Below are positions 33,035 through 45,200 of a stretch of 64,000 nucleotides of DNA, piece by piece. Position 1 is the first letter of the stretch; every line of letters begins with the position of its first letter. The position numbers and the translations under genes were made by a program. The DNA lies in contig JAKJHY010000002.1 of the NCBI GenBank assembly GCA_021648845.1, positions 124,001-188,000 on the forward strand, in the 5' to 3' direction. The stretch is from Mycobacterium sp. MBM. GTDB lineage: Bacteria > Actinomycetota > Actinomycetes > Mycobacteriales > Mycobacteriaceae. The notes under the pieces were generated by a model that was not told where the DNA came from, did no database searches, and saw nothing but the letters and a program-made list of their open reading frames with translations.

Positions 33035-33043
33035 GGGTCCAGG

Positions 33044-34330
33044 TTAGAGCGTGTCTACGACGTCGATATAACCGCAGTACACGGCGGCTTTCTCGGCGTA
33101 ATTGCGAAAAATGTCGTAGCTCGCCGCGCCTGGGGACAGCAACACCACGTCGACGCCGGGCAGCGCCGCGGCCACCCGGACGGCGTCGCGCAGGCTGTCG
33201 ACCACCCGGACGCGTTCCGGGTGCGCGGCGGCAAATCCGACGCCGATCTGCACGCCGTTGGTCGGCCCCTGGATCAGGGTGACACGCCGCTGCCCGCTGC
33301 ACAGGTACGCGTCGAGTTGCCGGTAGTCCAGCGCCCGATCCATACCGCCGACGATCAGCGCGATCTCCTCGTCCGGTGGCAACGCGGTCAGCGCGGCCAC
33401 CACCGCCTCCCCGGTGGTGGCCAGGGTGTCATCGATCCACCGGATACCACCGGTGCGCCGGACCGTCTGCAGCCGGTGCGGTAGTCCGGTGAACAACGCG
33501 GCGGCAGCGTCGACCTCGGCCGCACGCACCGGACGGCCGATTACCTGCTCGGCGGCCTCGGCGGCAAGCGCCGCGTTGACGCTGTTGTGCGCATATCGCA
33601 ACACCGAATCCCCGGCCGGGGTCCGCACCGCATCAGGATCCACCGCGCGCAGCTCGGGGAACTCCGAGATACCAACGCTCCGAAGCTTTTCCACGACCGC
33701 GGGAACGGTCACCAGGGCGCGGGTCGTAGTCCCGAACACGTGCGCCTTCGCCCGGTAGTAGGAGCCGATGTCACCGTGGAAGTCCAGGTGGTCCTGGAAC
33801 AGGTTGGTGATCACCGCCACCGCGGGCGCGGTGTGCAGCAGTGCGCACTGCTGACTCGACAGCTCGGCCACCACCCATTCGTCGCCGGCCGGGTCCAGAT
33901 CCGACAGCGGTGTACCGATATTGCCCGCCGCCACCGCAGGCACACCCAACCCGGCCAGCAGATGCGCCAGGAACGCGGCCGTGGTGCTCTTGCCCTTGGT
34001 TCCGGTGACGCCCACCGTGCGGGCACCGTGCCGGGCCATGAACCAGTCGGCGGCGTTGGACACCGCGACGGGCCCGTCGCGCAGTCGTTCGAACACCGGG
34101 TGCCGCCAGGGCACACCGGGACTGACGAAGACGATCTCGGTGTCGCACAGCAGTTCCGGGGCGTCGGGTCCGTGATGTACCACAACGCCGGGAATGTCCG
34201 GCGTTGTCACGGGCCTGTCATCCACCGCGACGATGCGCGCAGCGCCCTGCGCCGCGGCGGTACGGGCCATCGACAACCCTTCCTTACCGAGTCCCCAAAT
34301 GCCGACGACCCGACCGGCCAGCTCAGTCAT
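33044..34330 (-). CDS. murD2: Mur ligase, probable UDP-MurNAc-L-Ala--L-Glu ligase (MurD2)
   Basis: A 428-residue Mur ligase. It has an N-terminal dinucleotide-like GIWGLGKEGLSMAR, the ATP loop GTKGKST at residues 110-116, NLFQDHLDFHG near residue 185 and a late LLSPGAASYDIFRNY. It resembles MurD but is a second type. It starts inside the stop region of a gene with the MurL pattern, and MurD2-MurL pairs are known from Xanthomonas and some actinobacteria. There MurD2 adds L-Glu and MurL then epimerises it. The ATG at 34330 is preferred because it gives the standard MurD-like start. It could instead be an ordinary MurD; the pairing argues for MurD2. Confidence 0.72.
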   Translation of the reverse strand: MTELAGRVVGIWGLGKEGLSMARTAAAQGAARIVAVDDRPVTTPDIPGVVVHHGPDAPELLCDTEIVFVSPGVPWRHPVFERLRDGPVAVSNAADWFMARHGARTVGVTGTKGKSTTAAFLAHLLAGLGVPAVAAGNIGTPLSDLDPAGDEWVVAELSSQQCALLHTAPAVAVITNLFQDHLDFHGDIGSYYRAKAHVFGTTTRALVTVPAVVEKLRSVGISEFPELRAVDPDAVRTPAGDSVLRYAHNSVNAALAAEAAEQVIGRPVRAAEVDAAAALFTGLPHRLQTVRRTGGIRWIDDTLATTGEAVVAALTALPPDEEIALIVGGMDRALDYRQLDAYLCSGQRRVTLIQGPTNGVQIGVGFAAAHPERVRVVDSLRDAVRVAAALPGVDVVLLSPGAASYDIFRNYAEKAAVYCGYIDVVDTL

Positions 34331-35639
34331 CGAGCAGCTTCGCGTACCGCTCGGGCAGGTGATGCCGCCCCGGGGTGGGATCCGGGTTGACCGCCACAGT
34401 GGCCAATTCCGCACGCCGAACGGAGAATTCGTCGACCAGTTCCAGTCCCTGCCACTGCGGATCGTCGATCACCGCGAGCATCGATTCGGCGGCCTCGTGG
34501 TACTCCCCCACGCACTCGAACGGCTTGTGCACGCCAAGACCGAGGATATCTGCCATACCGTCCCGGTTGCCGGTATCGGCAAACAGGTTGCGGCCGAAGA
34601 TTTTCTCGCACGTGGCCCGGCCCAGCCGGGGCGCCAGCAGCACGAAGACGAACTGACATTTCGGGCAGTGCCCGCACCAGGAACTCGCGCGCCGACTCGG
34701 ATCCAGGGCGAACAGCCGATTACAGCTGGTGAACACGTCGAAATACTGCTCACTGGTGGCGAACCGGTCAGCAATCTGCGATTCCGAGAGCCCGCGCAGC
34801 ATCGAGAAGTAGCGGTCCGGATTGAACCCGAGGTGCGCCAACGTGTCCCGCAACAGTGTTTCGTACGCCAGGCTCTTGGACCACTGGTGGTTGATGTCCC
34901 GGCCGAGCCACTCGACGTTACCGACGTTGGAGGACCGCTCGTTGGACAACACCACCGGCCCCAGCCCGTGAGCATCGGCGACGATCAACCCGATCACGCT
35001 GTTGATGGCGGTCACCGGCACATGCCCGTTGTAGGCGCCCTCGGCGTTGGCCTGGATGAGCCGCGGGTCGATGCTGCGCCGAACGTGCACGCTGGCCAGG
35101 CCGCTGACCTCGATGCAGCGGTCGATCGGGGTATATCGGTTGACGCTGAACAGTATCGGCGCGATACCGTGCCGGCGGAACGCCTCGATGGTGACCACCG
35201 AGTCCTTACCGCCGCCCACGGGCACCAGCGGGGTCCCCGCCGGATCCCAATCATCGCCCCGGTCGGGCGCCACCGTCGCCGACGGTCCCCCGATCTCGGG
35301 GGTCAGCGCTCCGGGCAGCTGGTTGGTGTACGCGAACTCACCGAGCCCACCCTCGATCAATGTGCTCACATAGCGCTTCTCGAAGTCGTGTGTGGCGAAA
35401 CCGATTTCGATCTTCGGCGGTGCGGCCGCCTTGAAATAGCTCAGCGCGCAGGTGAGCGTCAGCAGCCTGGCCAGCCGGGGATCCGGCTCGGTGGCGGTCT
35501 GCCCGAAGTCGATCACCTCGGTGAAGCTGATCGAATCGGGGCCGCGCAGCGTGTAGTTCAGTGCGAGTCGGCCGCCGGCCCAGTCATGGCCGTCGATCAC
35601 CAAGGCGTCGAAAGTTTCCGGCCGGAACGGCTGGCTCAT
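34323..35639 (-). CDS. murL: Probable UDP-MurNAc-L-Ala-L-Glu epimerase (MurL)
   Basis: A 438-residue protein with a PP-loop-like nucleotide motif GGGKDS (residues 142-147), which fits the ATP-using epimerase MurL. It also has a possible metal site WCGHCPKC (residues 321-328). MurL turns the L-Glu of UDP-MurNAc-L-Ala-L-Glu into D-Glu, replacing the need for free D-Glu from MurI. Size and layout agree with the family as I know it. It starts in the stop codon of the upstream gene (ATGA) and overlaps the Mur ligase by eight bases. The assignment rests on motif and pairing, not on an alignment. Confidence 0.7.
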   Translation of the reverse strand: MSQPFRPETFDALVIDGHDWAGGRLALNYTLRGPDSISFTEVIDFGQTATEPDPRLARLLTLTCALSYFKAAAPPKIEIGFATHDFEKRYVSTLIEGGLGEFAYTNQLPGALTPEIGGPSATVAPDRGDDWDPAGTPLVPVGGGKDSVVTIEAFRRHGIAPILFSVNRYTPIDRCIEVSGLASVHVRRSIDPRLIQANAEGAYNGHVPVTAINSVIGLIVADAHGLGPVVLSNERSSNVGNVEWLGRDINHQWSKSLAYETLLRDTLAHLGFNPDRYFSMLRGLSESQIADRFATSEQYFDVFTSCNRLFALDPSRRASSWCGHCPKCQFVFVLLAPRLGRATCEKIFGRNLFADTGNRDGMADILGLGVHKPFECVGEYHEAAESMLAVIDDPQWQGLELVDEFSVRRAELATVAVNPDPTPGRHHLPERYAKLLDD

Positions 35640-36388
35640 ATCTGCGCCACCTCGAAACGACGGGCGCCGATGGCGCTGACCGGGTGGGTCTGGAAATGCG
35701 GTGACACCCACCACGCCCTCAGTGCACCCGCGAGCGGCACGGGCTCATCGGAATACCTGAGGGTCGGCAACAGGCCGGCCGCCTGGGCCAGGTCCAGCCG
35801 CTCGGCACCGATACCGAGCGCACCGTCGGCGGTGTCGACGATCAGTGCGCCCAGCTGCGGCGGGTGCGCCCGATCGCCTTCGACATACACTGCATCGGCG
35901 TACCCCGCCGCGGCAAGGTCGCGTGCCGCTCGGGCATTGTCGGCCTGACTGCTGGTGCGGGCGGCCATCCGGCGCCAATGCGGCAGCGCGGGCTCCGGAT
36001 CCGGCGTCACGGCCAGGGCCACCGGGTCGGCCCCGACGGGGTCGATCACCGCCGCCGACACCACGAAGCCGGGCTCGCCGTCGAGCTCGACGACCATCAC
36101 GCGGGCCGCGAGCGTGACCGGACCGTGCCGGTCGGCCGCCTCGTCGAGAAAGCCCGCCAGGGTGTCATGCAGGGCGGTGACCGGCGGGATGTCGATGCCG
36201 AAGAAGCGCGCCGTCTCGTCCAGTCGCCGCCAGATGAGGCCGGTGGCCGGGGCCCGGCCGCCGACCAGCGGCACGGTGAGCGCCGGATGGGTGCCCAGGG
36301 CCGCGACCAGGGCGGGTGCGCTGACCAGTGGCGCGTCGCCATCGGCGATGCCGCCGGCCGACGTCGACACGAATTCCAAGGTACTCAT
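35636..36388 (-). CDS. Aminotransferase class IV-like protein in the MurD2-MurL operon
   Basis: A 250-residue cytosolic protein. Its layout resembles class IV PLP enzymes: a central SSQADNARAARDLAAAGYA region followed by a D-x-Y-V-E-G strand pair (ADAVYVEGDRA) and GALIVDT. The usual lysine before the first helix is replaced by Ala-Arg (MAARTSS), so catalytic activity is doubtful. It is translationally coupled to murL by ATGA, as first gene of the set. I cannot name a function. Confidence 0.5.
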   Translation of the reverse strand: MSTLEFVSTSAGGIADGDAPLVSAPALVAALGTHPALTVPLVGGRAPATGLIWRRLDETARFFGIDIPPVTALHDTLAGFLDEAADRHGPVTLAARVMVVELDGEPGFVVSAAVIDPVGADPVALAVTPDPEPALPHWRRMAARTSSQADNARAARDLAAAGYADAVYVEGDRAHPPQLGALIVDTADGALGIGAERLDLAQAAGLLPTLRYSDEPVPLAGALRAWWVSPHFQTHPVSAIGARRFEVAQI

Positions 36389-36433
36389 CGACTTGCCGAT
36401 CCTACCGCAGGCAACTGCGGCGATACTTGTCCG

Positions 36434-36884
36434 ATGGGGATGGCGCAGGCGCGGATCGCGCGGCTGACCGAGACGGACTGGCGGGCCTTCGCCGGGGTGC
36501 GGCTGCGCGCACTGACCGACTCGCTGGGCGCCGAGGACCCTCAGTACCGGTACGAGTCCACCTTCACCGCGGCGCAATGGCGGCGCCGGCTGCGCGCGCA
36601 CGCCCAATTCGCCGCGGTCGTGGACAACCGGGCGGTCGGGCTGATCGGTGCGCAACGGCAGAGCCCCGAATCGGTGTACCTGTACTCGCTGTGGCTGGAC
36701 CCGGGCGCACGCGGGCACGGGTTGGGACGCACGCTGGTCGCCGAGGCCGTGGACTGGGCCCGCCGCCAGCGAGTGCAGCGCGTGACGCTGCGCGTGCACG
36801 CCGGCAACGCGGCGGCGCGGGCGATCTACGACGGCCTCGGATTCACCGTCAGCGCCGGCGAACACGCCGGAACCGCCGATGAAA

Positions 36885-36910
<26 letters not shown>
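36434..36910 (+). CDS. GNAT-family N-acetyltransferase
   Basis: A 158-residue protein with the GNAT fold: an N-terminal RIARLTETDWRAFAGVRLRAL, the acetyl-CoA motif LDPGARGHGLGRTLV (residues about 90-105) and the C-terminal NAAARAIYDGLGF. Substrate unknown. Two close in-frame ATG codons (36434 and 36440) are both possible. It is divergent from the MurL operon and converges with the PH-domain gene, overlapping it by 26 bases. Confidence 0.8.
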
Positions 36911-39099
<2,189 letters not shown>

Positions 39100-39193
39100 C
39101 CTGTGCCACCTTCATCTGTTCGTCAGCGTCGACCTGTGCGCACGCGCGGGCAGGCCGGTTACATCAGTATGAACCACGGACCCTCAACTGTTA

Positions 39194-39226
39194 TTGCCCG
39201 CCGGTCCTGGGGGGACCGGCGGGCAA
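39194..39226 (-). terminator. Hairpin terminator after the repeat-protein genes
   Basis: A perfect 14-bp stem (TTGCCCGCCGGTCC and its complement) with a five-base loop lies 22 bases after the stop codon of the last repeat-protein gene and before the ribBA start. No long T tract follows, which is common in mycobacteria. Confidence 0.65.
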
Positions 39227-39247
39227 GGAGCAGGTAGTCCGCGGGGT

Positions 39248-40924
39248 CTAGAACTGGTATTCGGCGGTGACGAAGGCCGGAGTCCCGTCGGCCCGCAGAT
39301 GCCCGTCGTAGAAACTGATGGTGAACGTCTCACCGGGGTAGCAGCTGCGGTGCCGCACCGACGTCGATTCGTAGTGCACGATGAACGCCCCGAACCGGTT
39401 GCGGTCCACCGACACCACACCGGTCGGGTTGCGCTGGGTGATGGTGTAGGTGATGTCGTCACCGTCGACGTCGACGACGGTGGTGGTCCAGTCACCGGTC
39501 TTCAACCCGCGTACCCGGCCGCTGCCGCCGACGGTGCCCTGAGTGGGGGTGTTGTTGTACGGGTGCAGATTCACCGTCACCAGCACCGGGACGGGATCGC
39601 CGCCCGCATCGTGTCCGAGCACACAGAAGGTGTCCACCTTGTCCGCGGCCAGCGCATCCACCGCCGCCGCGGCGTGGCCCACCCCGAGGTTCTGCGCGGT
39701 GCAGTAGGTGAACGTGCCGTCCTCGGCGATCTCGGCCGAGTTGCCCTTGGCCGTCACCACGGTGCCACCGGTGAACCGCAGCACCCCGGGCGCGGCGGCC
39801 ATACCCCTGGTGGTCTGCTCGCCCAGCCCGTTGACCGCCGAGGAGAACACCACCACCGTGGCCGGCGTCGGCGCGGTGTCGGCCAGCGGCGGTGAGACCC
39901 GCACGTCAGCCACGGTGATCGACCGCCCGTAATCGTCGGTGCCGATGATCGTGAAGCTGTCGGCGGCGGTGATGCCGTGGCCGAGCCCGGGTGTACGGGT
40001 ATAGACGTAACCGCCGTTGCGGTCCACCGAGACGGTGCCCTTGCGCGGTCGGGTACCCACACTGAACGACAGCGGTCCGTCCTCGCTGACCGCCAACCTG
40101 CCGCACTGTACGTCCGGTGCGGTGCGCAGGGTTTGCACACCGATCTTCAGGTGCGCCAGTGGGTTGACGGTGACGTCGGCGGAGCCGCCCCGGGTGTTGG
40201 TGACCGTCACCACGAAACTGTCGGTGGCCGTCCCCGGGATGACGGCCCGCGAAATCGTCGGGACGAATACGAACTGGCCGGTCTCGGTATCGAGCTGGAC
40301 CAGTCCCCCGTTGCGTGAATACGCCGATTCCTCGGTGGAACCCGCCGGATTGGAGGCGTTCGCCAGGCTGTAGACCAGCCTGCCGCCGTCCCGCGCGGCA
40401 CCCTGGATGTGGCCGGTGACGACCCCGTCCGGGTCCGGCGGCTGCAGGATCGGTGTGCCGGTCAGCGGGATATCGGCGGCGAGGATCTGCACCGTCACCG
40501 CCACGTCGGTCGATCCGCCGTACAGGTCGGCGACGGTGACGGTGAACTCGTCCACCCTGTCCTCGATATCGGCGCTCGCCATGGCCCGGCGCCGGGCCTG
40601 ATCCGACGGCGTATAGCTGAACCGACCGGACAGCGCCCCCACCGACACCAGACCACCCTTGGCGGTGGTGAACAGCACCGGTCCGTAACTGAGCGCCCCG
40701 GTGGTGCGGCTGACGACGGCGCCGGACACCGTTCCGTTGGGCCGCTTGGGCTCACCGACCTCGGCGAAGGCGGTCGGCGGGGTATCGGGGCGCACCACCA
40801 GGTCCACCACGTGGCCAGGCGTGGAGAACACGGTCGGGCTGTCGACGGTGACGCCGATATCGGGTCCGAGGTGGCCCGCCGTCGACGAATCGAAGCTGGT
40901 GCGGTGCAGATCATCGATGGTGAT
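39248..40924 (-). CDS. Cadherin/VCBS-like repeat protein, probable ATC start (paralogue 3)
   Basis: A repeat protein of about 558 residues built of Ig/cadherin-like units with GRFSYTPS, GQFVFVPT, GGYVYTRT and DGTFTYC strands. No signal peptide is seen. The first normal start codon (GTG) is at 40831. An in-frame AAGGAG followed by ATC-ACC-ATC-GAT-GAT-CTG at 40924 gives (M)TIDDLHRT, which matches the MTIDDLSRT start of the upstream gene. ATC thus sits exactly where the paralogue has ATG. It may be a rare start codon or an ATG lost by mutation. It lies in the same frame as the upstream gene, 33 bases after its TGA. C-terminus differs from paralogue 2. Confidence 0.6.
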   Translation of the reverse strand: MTIDDLHRTSFDSSTAGHLGPDIGVTVDSPTVFSTPGHVVDLVVRPDTPPTAFAEVGEPKRPNGTVSGAVVSRTTGALSYGPVLFTTAKGGLVSVGALSGRFSYTPSDQARRRAMASADIEDRVDEFTVTVADLYGGSTDVAVTVQILAADIPLTGTPILQPPDPDGVVTGHIQGAARDGGRLVYSLANASNPAGSTEESAYSRNGGLVQLDTETGQFVFVPTISRAVIPGTATDSFVVTVTNTRGGSADVTVNPLAHLKIGVQTLRTAPDVQCGRLAVSEDGPLSFSVGTRPRKGTVSVDRNGGYVYTRTPGLGHGITAADSFTIIGTDDYGRSITVADVRVSPPLADTAPTPATVVVFSSAVNGLGEQTTRGMAAAPGVLRFTGGTVVTAKGNSAEIAEDGTFTYCTAQNLGVGHAAAAVDALAADKVDTFCVLGHDAGGDPVPVLVTVNLHPYNNTPTQGTVGGSGRVRGLKTGDWTTTVVDVDGDDITYTITQRNPTGVVSVDRNRFGAFIVHYESTSVRHRSCYPGETFTISFYDGHLRADGTPAFVTAEYQF

Positions 40925-40957
40925 GTGCGGAACTCCTTCTCGGCGAATGGATTCGGA

Positions 40958-42217
40958 TCAGTACGTGTAGGTGCGGTCGGCGTGGCGCCCGACGGCGTCG
41001 GTGGCCCGCAGCACCACTGTCCCGGCCGGGCCTCTGGTGAAGAAGCTGCCGCCCGAGGAGGTGAATGTCAGCGTGTGGTCACCGCGGGTGCCGTCGCTGA
41101 GCCTGGCCGTGCCACCCGATGTCGACTGGACACGCAGCGTGCATCCGTGGTCGACGGTGATCGGGTGCCACTGCGCCTCCTTGGCGCCGCCGAGCAGGGT
41201 GTTGGTCCGCACACCGGCGCTGGGCGGTGCCGGCGCTGCCTGCGGCGGCGTGTCGCCGAGCGGCGGACACACCGAGACCGTTGCCACCGTCATCGTGCGG
41301 CCGTGGGCGTCGGCACCAAGGATGGTGAAGGAGTCTTCCGCGCTGTCGGCCAGACCCGATGTGCGGGTGTAGGTGTAGACCCCGGACCGGTCGACCAGCG
41401 CGGTGCCCTTGGTGGGAGCTCGGCCCAGACCGAAACTCAGCGGCCAGTCGTCGTCGACCAGCACCCGGCCGCGCTGCACTCCGGGTGCGATGTCGAGGGT
41501 CTGCACCTCGACGTGCAGGCGGGCCAGCACCGTCACGGTGATATCGGCGGTGTCGCCGCGCGGATCGGTCGCCGTCACGACGAACGTGTCGGTGTCCGGA
41601 CCTGGCGTCGCCGCCTCGCAGATCGGCGGGACGAAGGTGAACCGCCCGGTGCTCTGATCGAGCGCCACCATGCCGCCCCGCCGTGAAAACGCCGAGGCCA
41701 CGGCCGAGTCCGGCGGATTGGCCGGATTCTGCAGGCTGAACGTGAGCGCCGCACCGTCCCAGGCACTCGCTCCGATACGACCTGTCAACACGCCGTTGGC
41801 CGATGGCGGGCGGATCAGTACCGCGCCGGTGAGCGCGATATCGGCGGGCAGGATGTCGACGACGACATGCGCCTCGGCCCCGGATCGGTGGCCGTCGGCC
41901 ATATCCACGTCGACGTCCACGGTGAAGGTGTCGACCTTGTCCCCGTAGTGCGGACTCGTCCGGGACAACTGCCGGGCCGCCGCCGACGGAACGTAGCTGA
42001 ACTGCCCGGTCCAGGCATCGACCGCGAAGGCCCCGCCCTTGTCGGTGCTGCCGCGCCGCGGCCCGAATCGCACCGACCGCGCGCCCTGATCGACGACCCG
42101 AACCGATCCGCGCACCACGGCGGTCCGTCGGTCGGCGCCGTGGAACTCGACCCAGGGCTGTACCGGGGGCCCGATATCTGTCATGTCATCGGTGCGCGAC
42201 AGATCGTCGATCGTCAT
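40958..42217 (-). CDS. Cadherin/VCBS-like repeat protein (paralogue 2)
   Basis: A 419-residue protein starting MTIDDLSRT with no signal peptide. It contains four or so repeat units in the same order as paralogue 3: TGQFSYVPS, then VVVDILPADIALTGAVLI, TGRFTFVPP, VYTYTRTSG. A final region rich in Gly/Thr (TLTFTSSGGSFFTRGPAG) resembles the last unit of a surface protein. It looks like a partial copy of the large exported gene just upstream in transcription. How it would reach the surface without a signal peptide is unclear. Confidence 0.7.
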   Translation of the reverse strand: MTIDDLSRTDDMTDIGPPVQPWVEFHGADRRTAVVRGSVRVVDQGARSVRFGPRRGSTDKGGAFAVDAWTGQFSYVPSAAARQLSRTSPHYGDKVDTFTVDVDVDMADGHRSGAEAHVVVDILPADIALTGAVLIRPPSANGVLTGRIGASAWDGAALTFSLQNPANPPDSAVASAFSRRGGMVALDQSTGRFTFVPPICEAATPGPDTDTFVVTATDPRGDTADITVTVLARLHVEVQTLDIAPGVQRGRVLVDDDWPLSFGLGRAPTKGTALVDRSGVYTYTRTSGLADSAEDSFTILGADAHGRTMTVATVSVCPPLGDTPPQAAPAPPSAGVRTNTLLGGAKEAQWHPITVDHGCTLRVQSTSGGTARLSDGTRGDHTLTFTSSGGSFFTRGPAGTVVLRATDAVGRHADRTYTY

Positions 42218-42256
42218 GGCGCGGATCTCTCTGCGTGCGGGCGCGTCCCGGGTGGC

Positions 42257-45200
42257 CTACCAGGTCTTCGTCACCGTCGACGGGGTTCCGGTGACCACGC
42301 CGTTGGACGTCACGTAGTAGCCATCGGTGACGGTGAGCCGGCTGCCGTTCCACAACGTGCTGGTGTACAGGCCCCGCCCGCCGAAGGTGAAGCTCGACCC
42401 GTTGTGGCTGAAGGTCAGGGAGTCGCCGTCATCGTCGTCGACGTTGATGCCGCTGACCGTGCCCAACAACTTGCTGCCGCCGGAGATGGTCGGGGTGTGG
42501 TTGATCGCGTAGATCGCCACCGACACCGAGTAACTGGTGCTGCCGCCGAATCCGTCCACCGCGGTGGCCGTGAAGGAATCGGCGACCGCGCTGCCGCTCG
42601 CGCCGATCTTGGCCGCCCCGTGGTAGTAGGAGTAGCCCTCGTTGATGGTGTAGGTGAAGGTGCCGTCGGCGTTGACCGCCACCGTGCCGCCGTTGGCGGT
42701 GGAGAACGATCCCGCCGTGAAGCTCACGGTGTCCCCGTCCGCGTCGGTGGCCTTCAACTTCCCGGTGGTGGTCTGCTTCAGGGTGCCGATGCCGAGGATG
42801 CGGTTGTCGTCGATCGACGAACCGGTGAAGTCCGTGTTGCCGGCCACCGGTGCGCTGTTGGTCACCGTCGGGGTGACGTTCACCGTCGCGATGATCACCG
42901 AGTTGCCGTTGGCGTCGGTGGCCCGGATGGTGAACGAGTCGCCCGGCGTCTGGGAGTGACCCAATGCTCCGTTGCGGGTGTAGGTGAACGCACCGGTGGA
43001 CGTCACCGTCACGGTGCCCTTGGCGCCCTGGCTGCCCACGCTGTAGGTCAATCCGGTGTTACCTGCCGTATTCAGCTGTCCGGTAACCACATTGGGCGTC
43101 GCGGTGTTCACATTGGTGGTCGGGGACGGCGTGCTGAGCCCGGTCAGGCTGACGGTGGCCGTCGAGACGCCGCCGTGGCCGTCGTTGACCTGCACCTGGA
43201 ACGAGTCCGTGCTCTGGCCCGCGGTCGGGATGTAGGTGAACGAGTTGCCGCTGAACCGGATGATGCCGCCGTTGGTGGTGGAGGCGGTGCCGTTGGTCCC
43301 GCCGACCAGGGTGTAGGTCAGCGAGTCGCCGTCATCGTCGGAGCCGTTGACCGTGCCGCGCACGACCCCGAGGGCGTCGGTGGTCTTACCGCCCACCGAC
43401 ACGCTCGACGAGGGCGCGTCGTTGAGCTTCTCGATCGGAATCGACACCACGATGGTGGAACTCTCCCCGAAGGAGTCGGTGACCGTGATGCTGAACGTGT
43501 CGTTGACGGTGTTGCCGGTGGCCCCGGTGGCCGCCGCATCGTGGTAGTAGGACCGGAACTTGCCGATCCGGTAGGTGAACGACCCGTCCGAGGACACGTA
43601 CACCAGACCGCCATTGGCGGTCGACTTGCCCAGCGGCGTGGTCTGGTAGCTCAGCGCGTCACCATCCGCGTCGACCGCGTTGATGTTGCCCTTGGATTCC
43701 TGCCAGTACACGCCGAGCACGTTGGTCACATCGGACTCGGAGATGGTGGTGGTCCCGGGGGCCGGTGCGGCGTTGGGGATGACCGGGGTGACGGTGACGG
43801 TGGCGACCTTGATGGTCAGGCCGTAGGCGGTGCCGATGATGTCGAAGGTGTCGGTGCTGCCGCCCACATGCCCGGTCGAGGTGCGGGTGTAGGTGTAGTT
43901 CACACCGTCGAAGGACACGGTGCCATGGCCCGCCCCGTTGGCGGTGAACGAGCTGAACAGCCCGTTGTTGGCCGCCGATCCCAGGCTGACCGAACCGGTC
44001 ACCACCCCGGGTGCCCCGTTGGTGGTCGTCACGGTGACGTTGTCCAGCGACGGCGTCGGGGCGATCACGGCGCCCAGGCCGACGAGCACATTCGTGGTTC
44101 CGCCGCGACCGTCGTCGACGGTGACGCTGAACGAGTCGTAGTAACCCAGCGACCCGCCGAGCCGCGGGATGTAGACGTAACTGCCGTCGGCCTCGACGTG
44201 GGCGATGCCGCCCTCGTCGGTGTAGGCGGTGCTGGCGCCGTTGGAGCCGGTGATCGAGTAGGTCAGCGGATCCCCGTCGAGGTTGATCACCCCGGTGATG
44301 TGGCCGCGTACCACACCGTTGCTGTCGGCGACGATGTTGGACGCCACGCCGCCGCTCGGCGGCAGGTTCCACTGCGGGATCGTCACGGTGATCAGCACGT
44401 CGGTGCTGGCACCGGCGGGATCGGTGACGGTGATGGTGAAGGTATCGATCTTGTCGGCGGCCGACGCACCGCTCTCGCTGGCGGCGTTGCGCGCCGCGAT
44501 CGAGGCGGTGTAGACGTAGTCGCCGGTCAGGGCGCTCACCACCACAGAACCCTTGTCGGTGGAGAAGATGAGCGGTGTGTAGGTGTGGATGAGGTCATCG
44601 TCTGTGACGGAGATGTGGCCCGTCACCGTGCCGAGCAGGCTGCTGCCGCCGGTGTTCTGGTAGGTTGCCGACGGCGTCTGGTTGACCTGGGTCGACAGGT
44701 TGACCAGGAAGGTCTCGCTGTCGCCGGAGAGCAACCCGCCGTCCCACGCGGTGATGGTGACCAGATCGGTGGTGACCGCCAGCGGCAGCGATGCGGCGTG
44801 CGGGTTGTAGGGCGTGTACGTGAAGGTGTAGGTGACCCCGTCCGCCGCGGGGGTCGGGTCCACCGCGATGGTTCCCAGTAGGGCCGCGCTGGTGAAGGTC
44901 AAGGTGTCACCGTTGTCATCGCGGACCTTGAATGTGCCGGTCAGCACCCCGGTGGTGTGGTCGGTATTGGTGATGGTCGGGGCCGATTCGAAGACCGGCG
45001 CCACGTTGATCTGGTCGATGGTGACCGTGATGGTCACCTCCGTGGTAGCGCCGTGCAGGTCGTTCACCGACAGGGTGAACGTGTCGGTGCCGCCCTGCGC
45101 GCGGATCGAGAGCGACGGCACGTAGGTGTAGGTCTGGCCGAGGACCGTGACCAGGCCGCCGCGGGTGCTCAGACCGTTCGGCGTGACGACCACGAGGTCG

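Noticed and set aside
39100..39247. FMN riboswitch before ribBA
   Set aside because: The conserved RFN-element sequences were not found here or before ribE and ribD.
41867..44881. A 1,004-codon open frame on the plus strand over the repeat-protein genes
   Set aside because: It mirrors the repeats of the minus-strand protein, lacks any domain and spans two real genes; antisense shadow.
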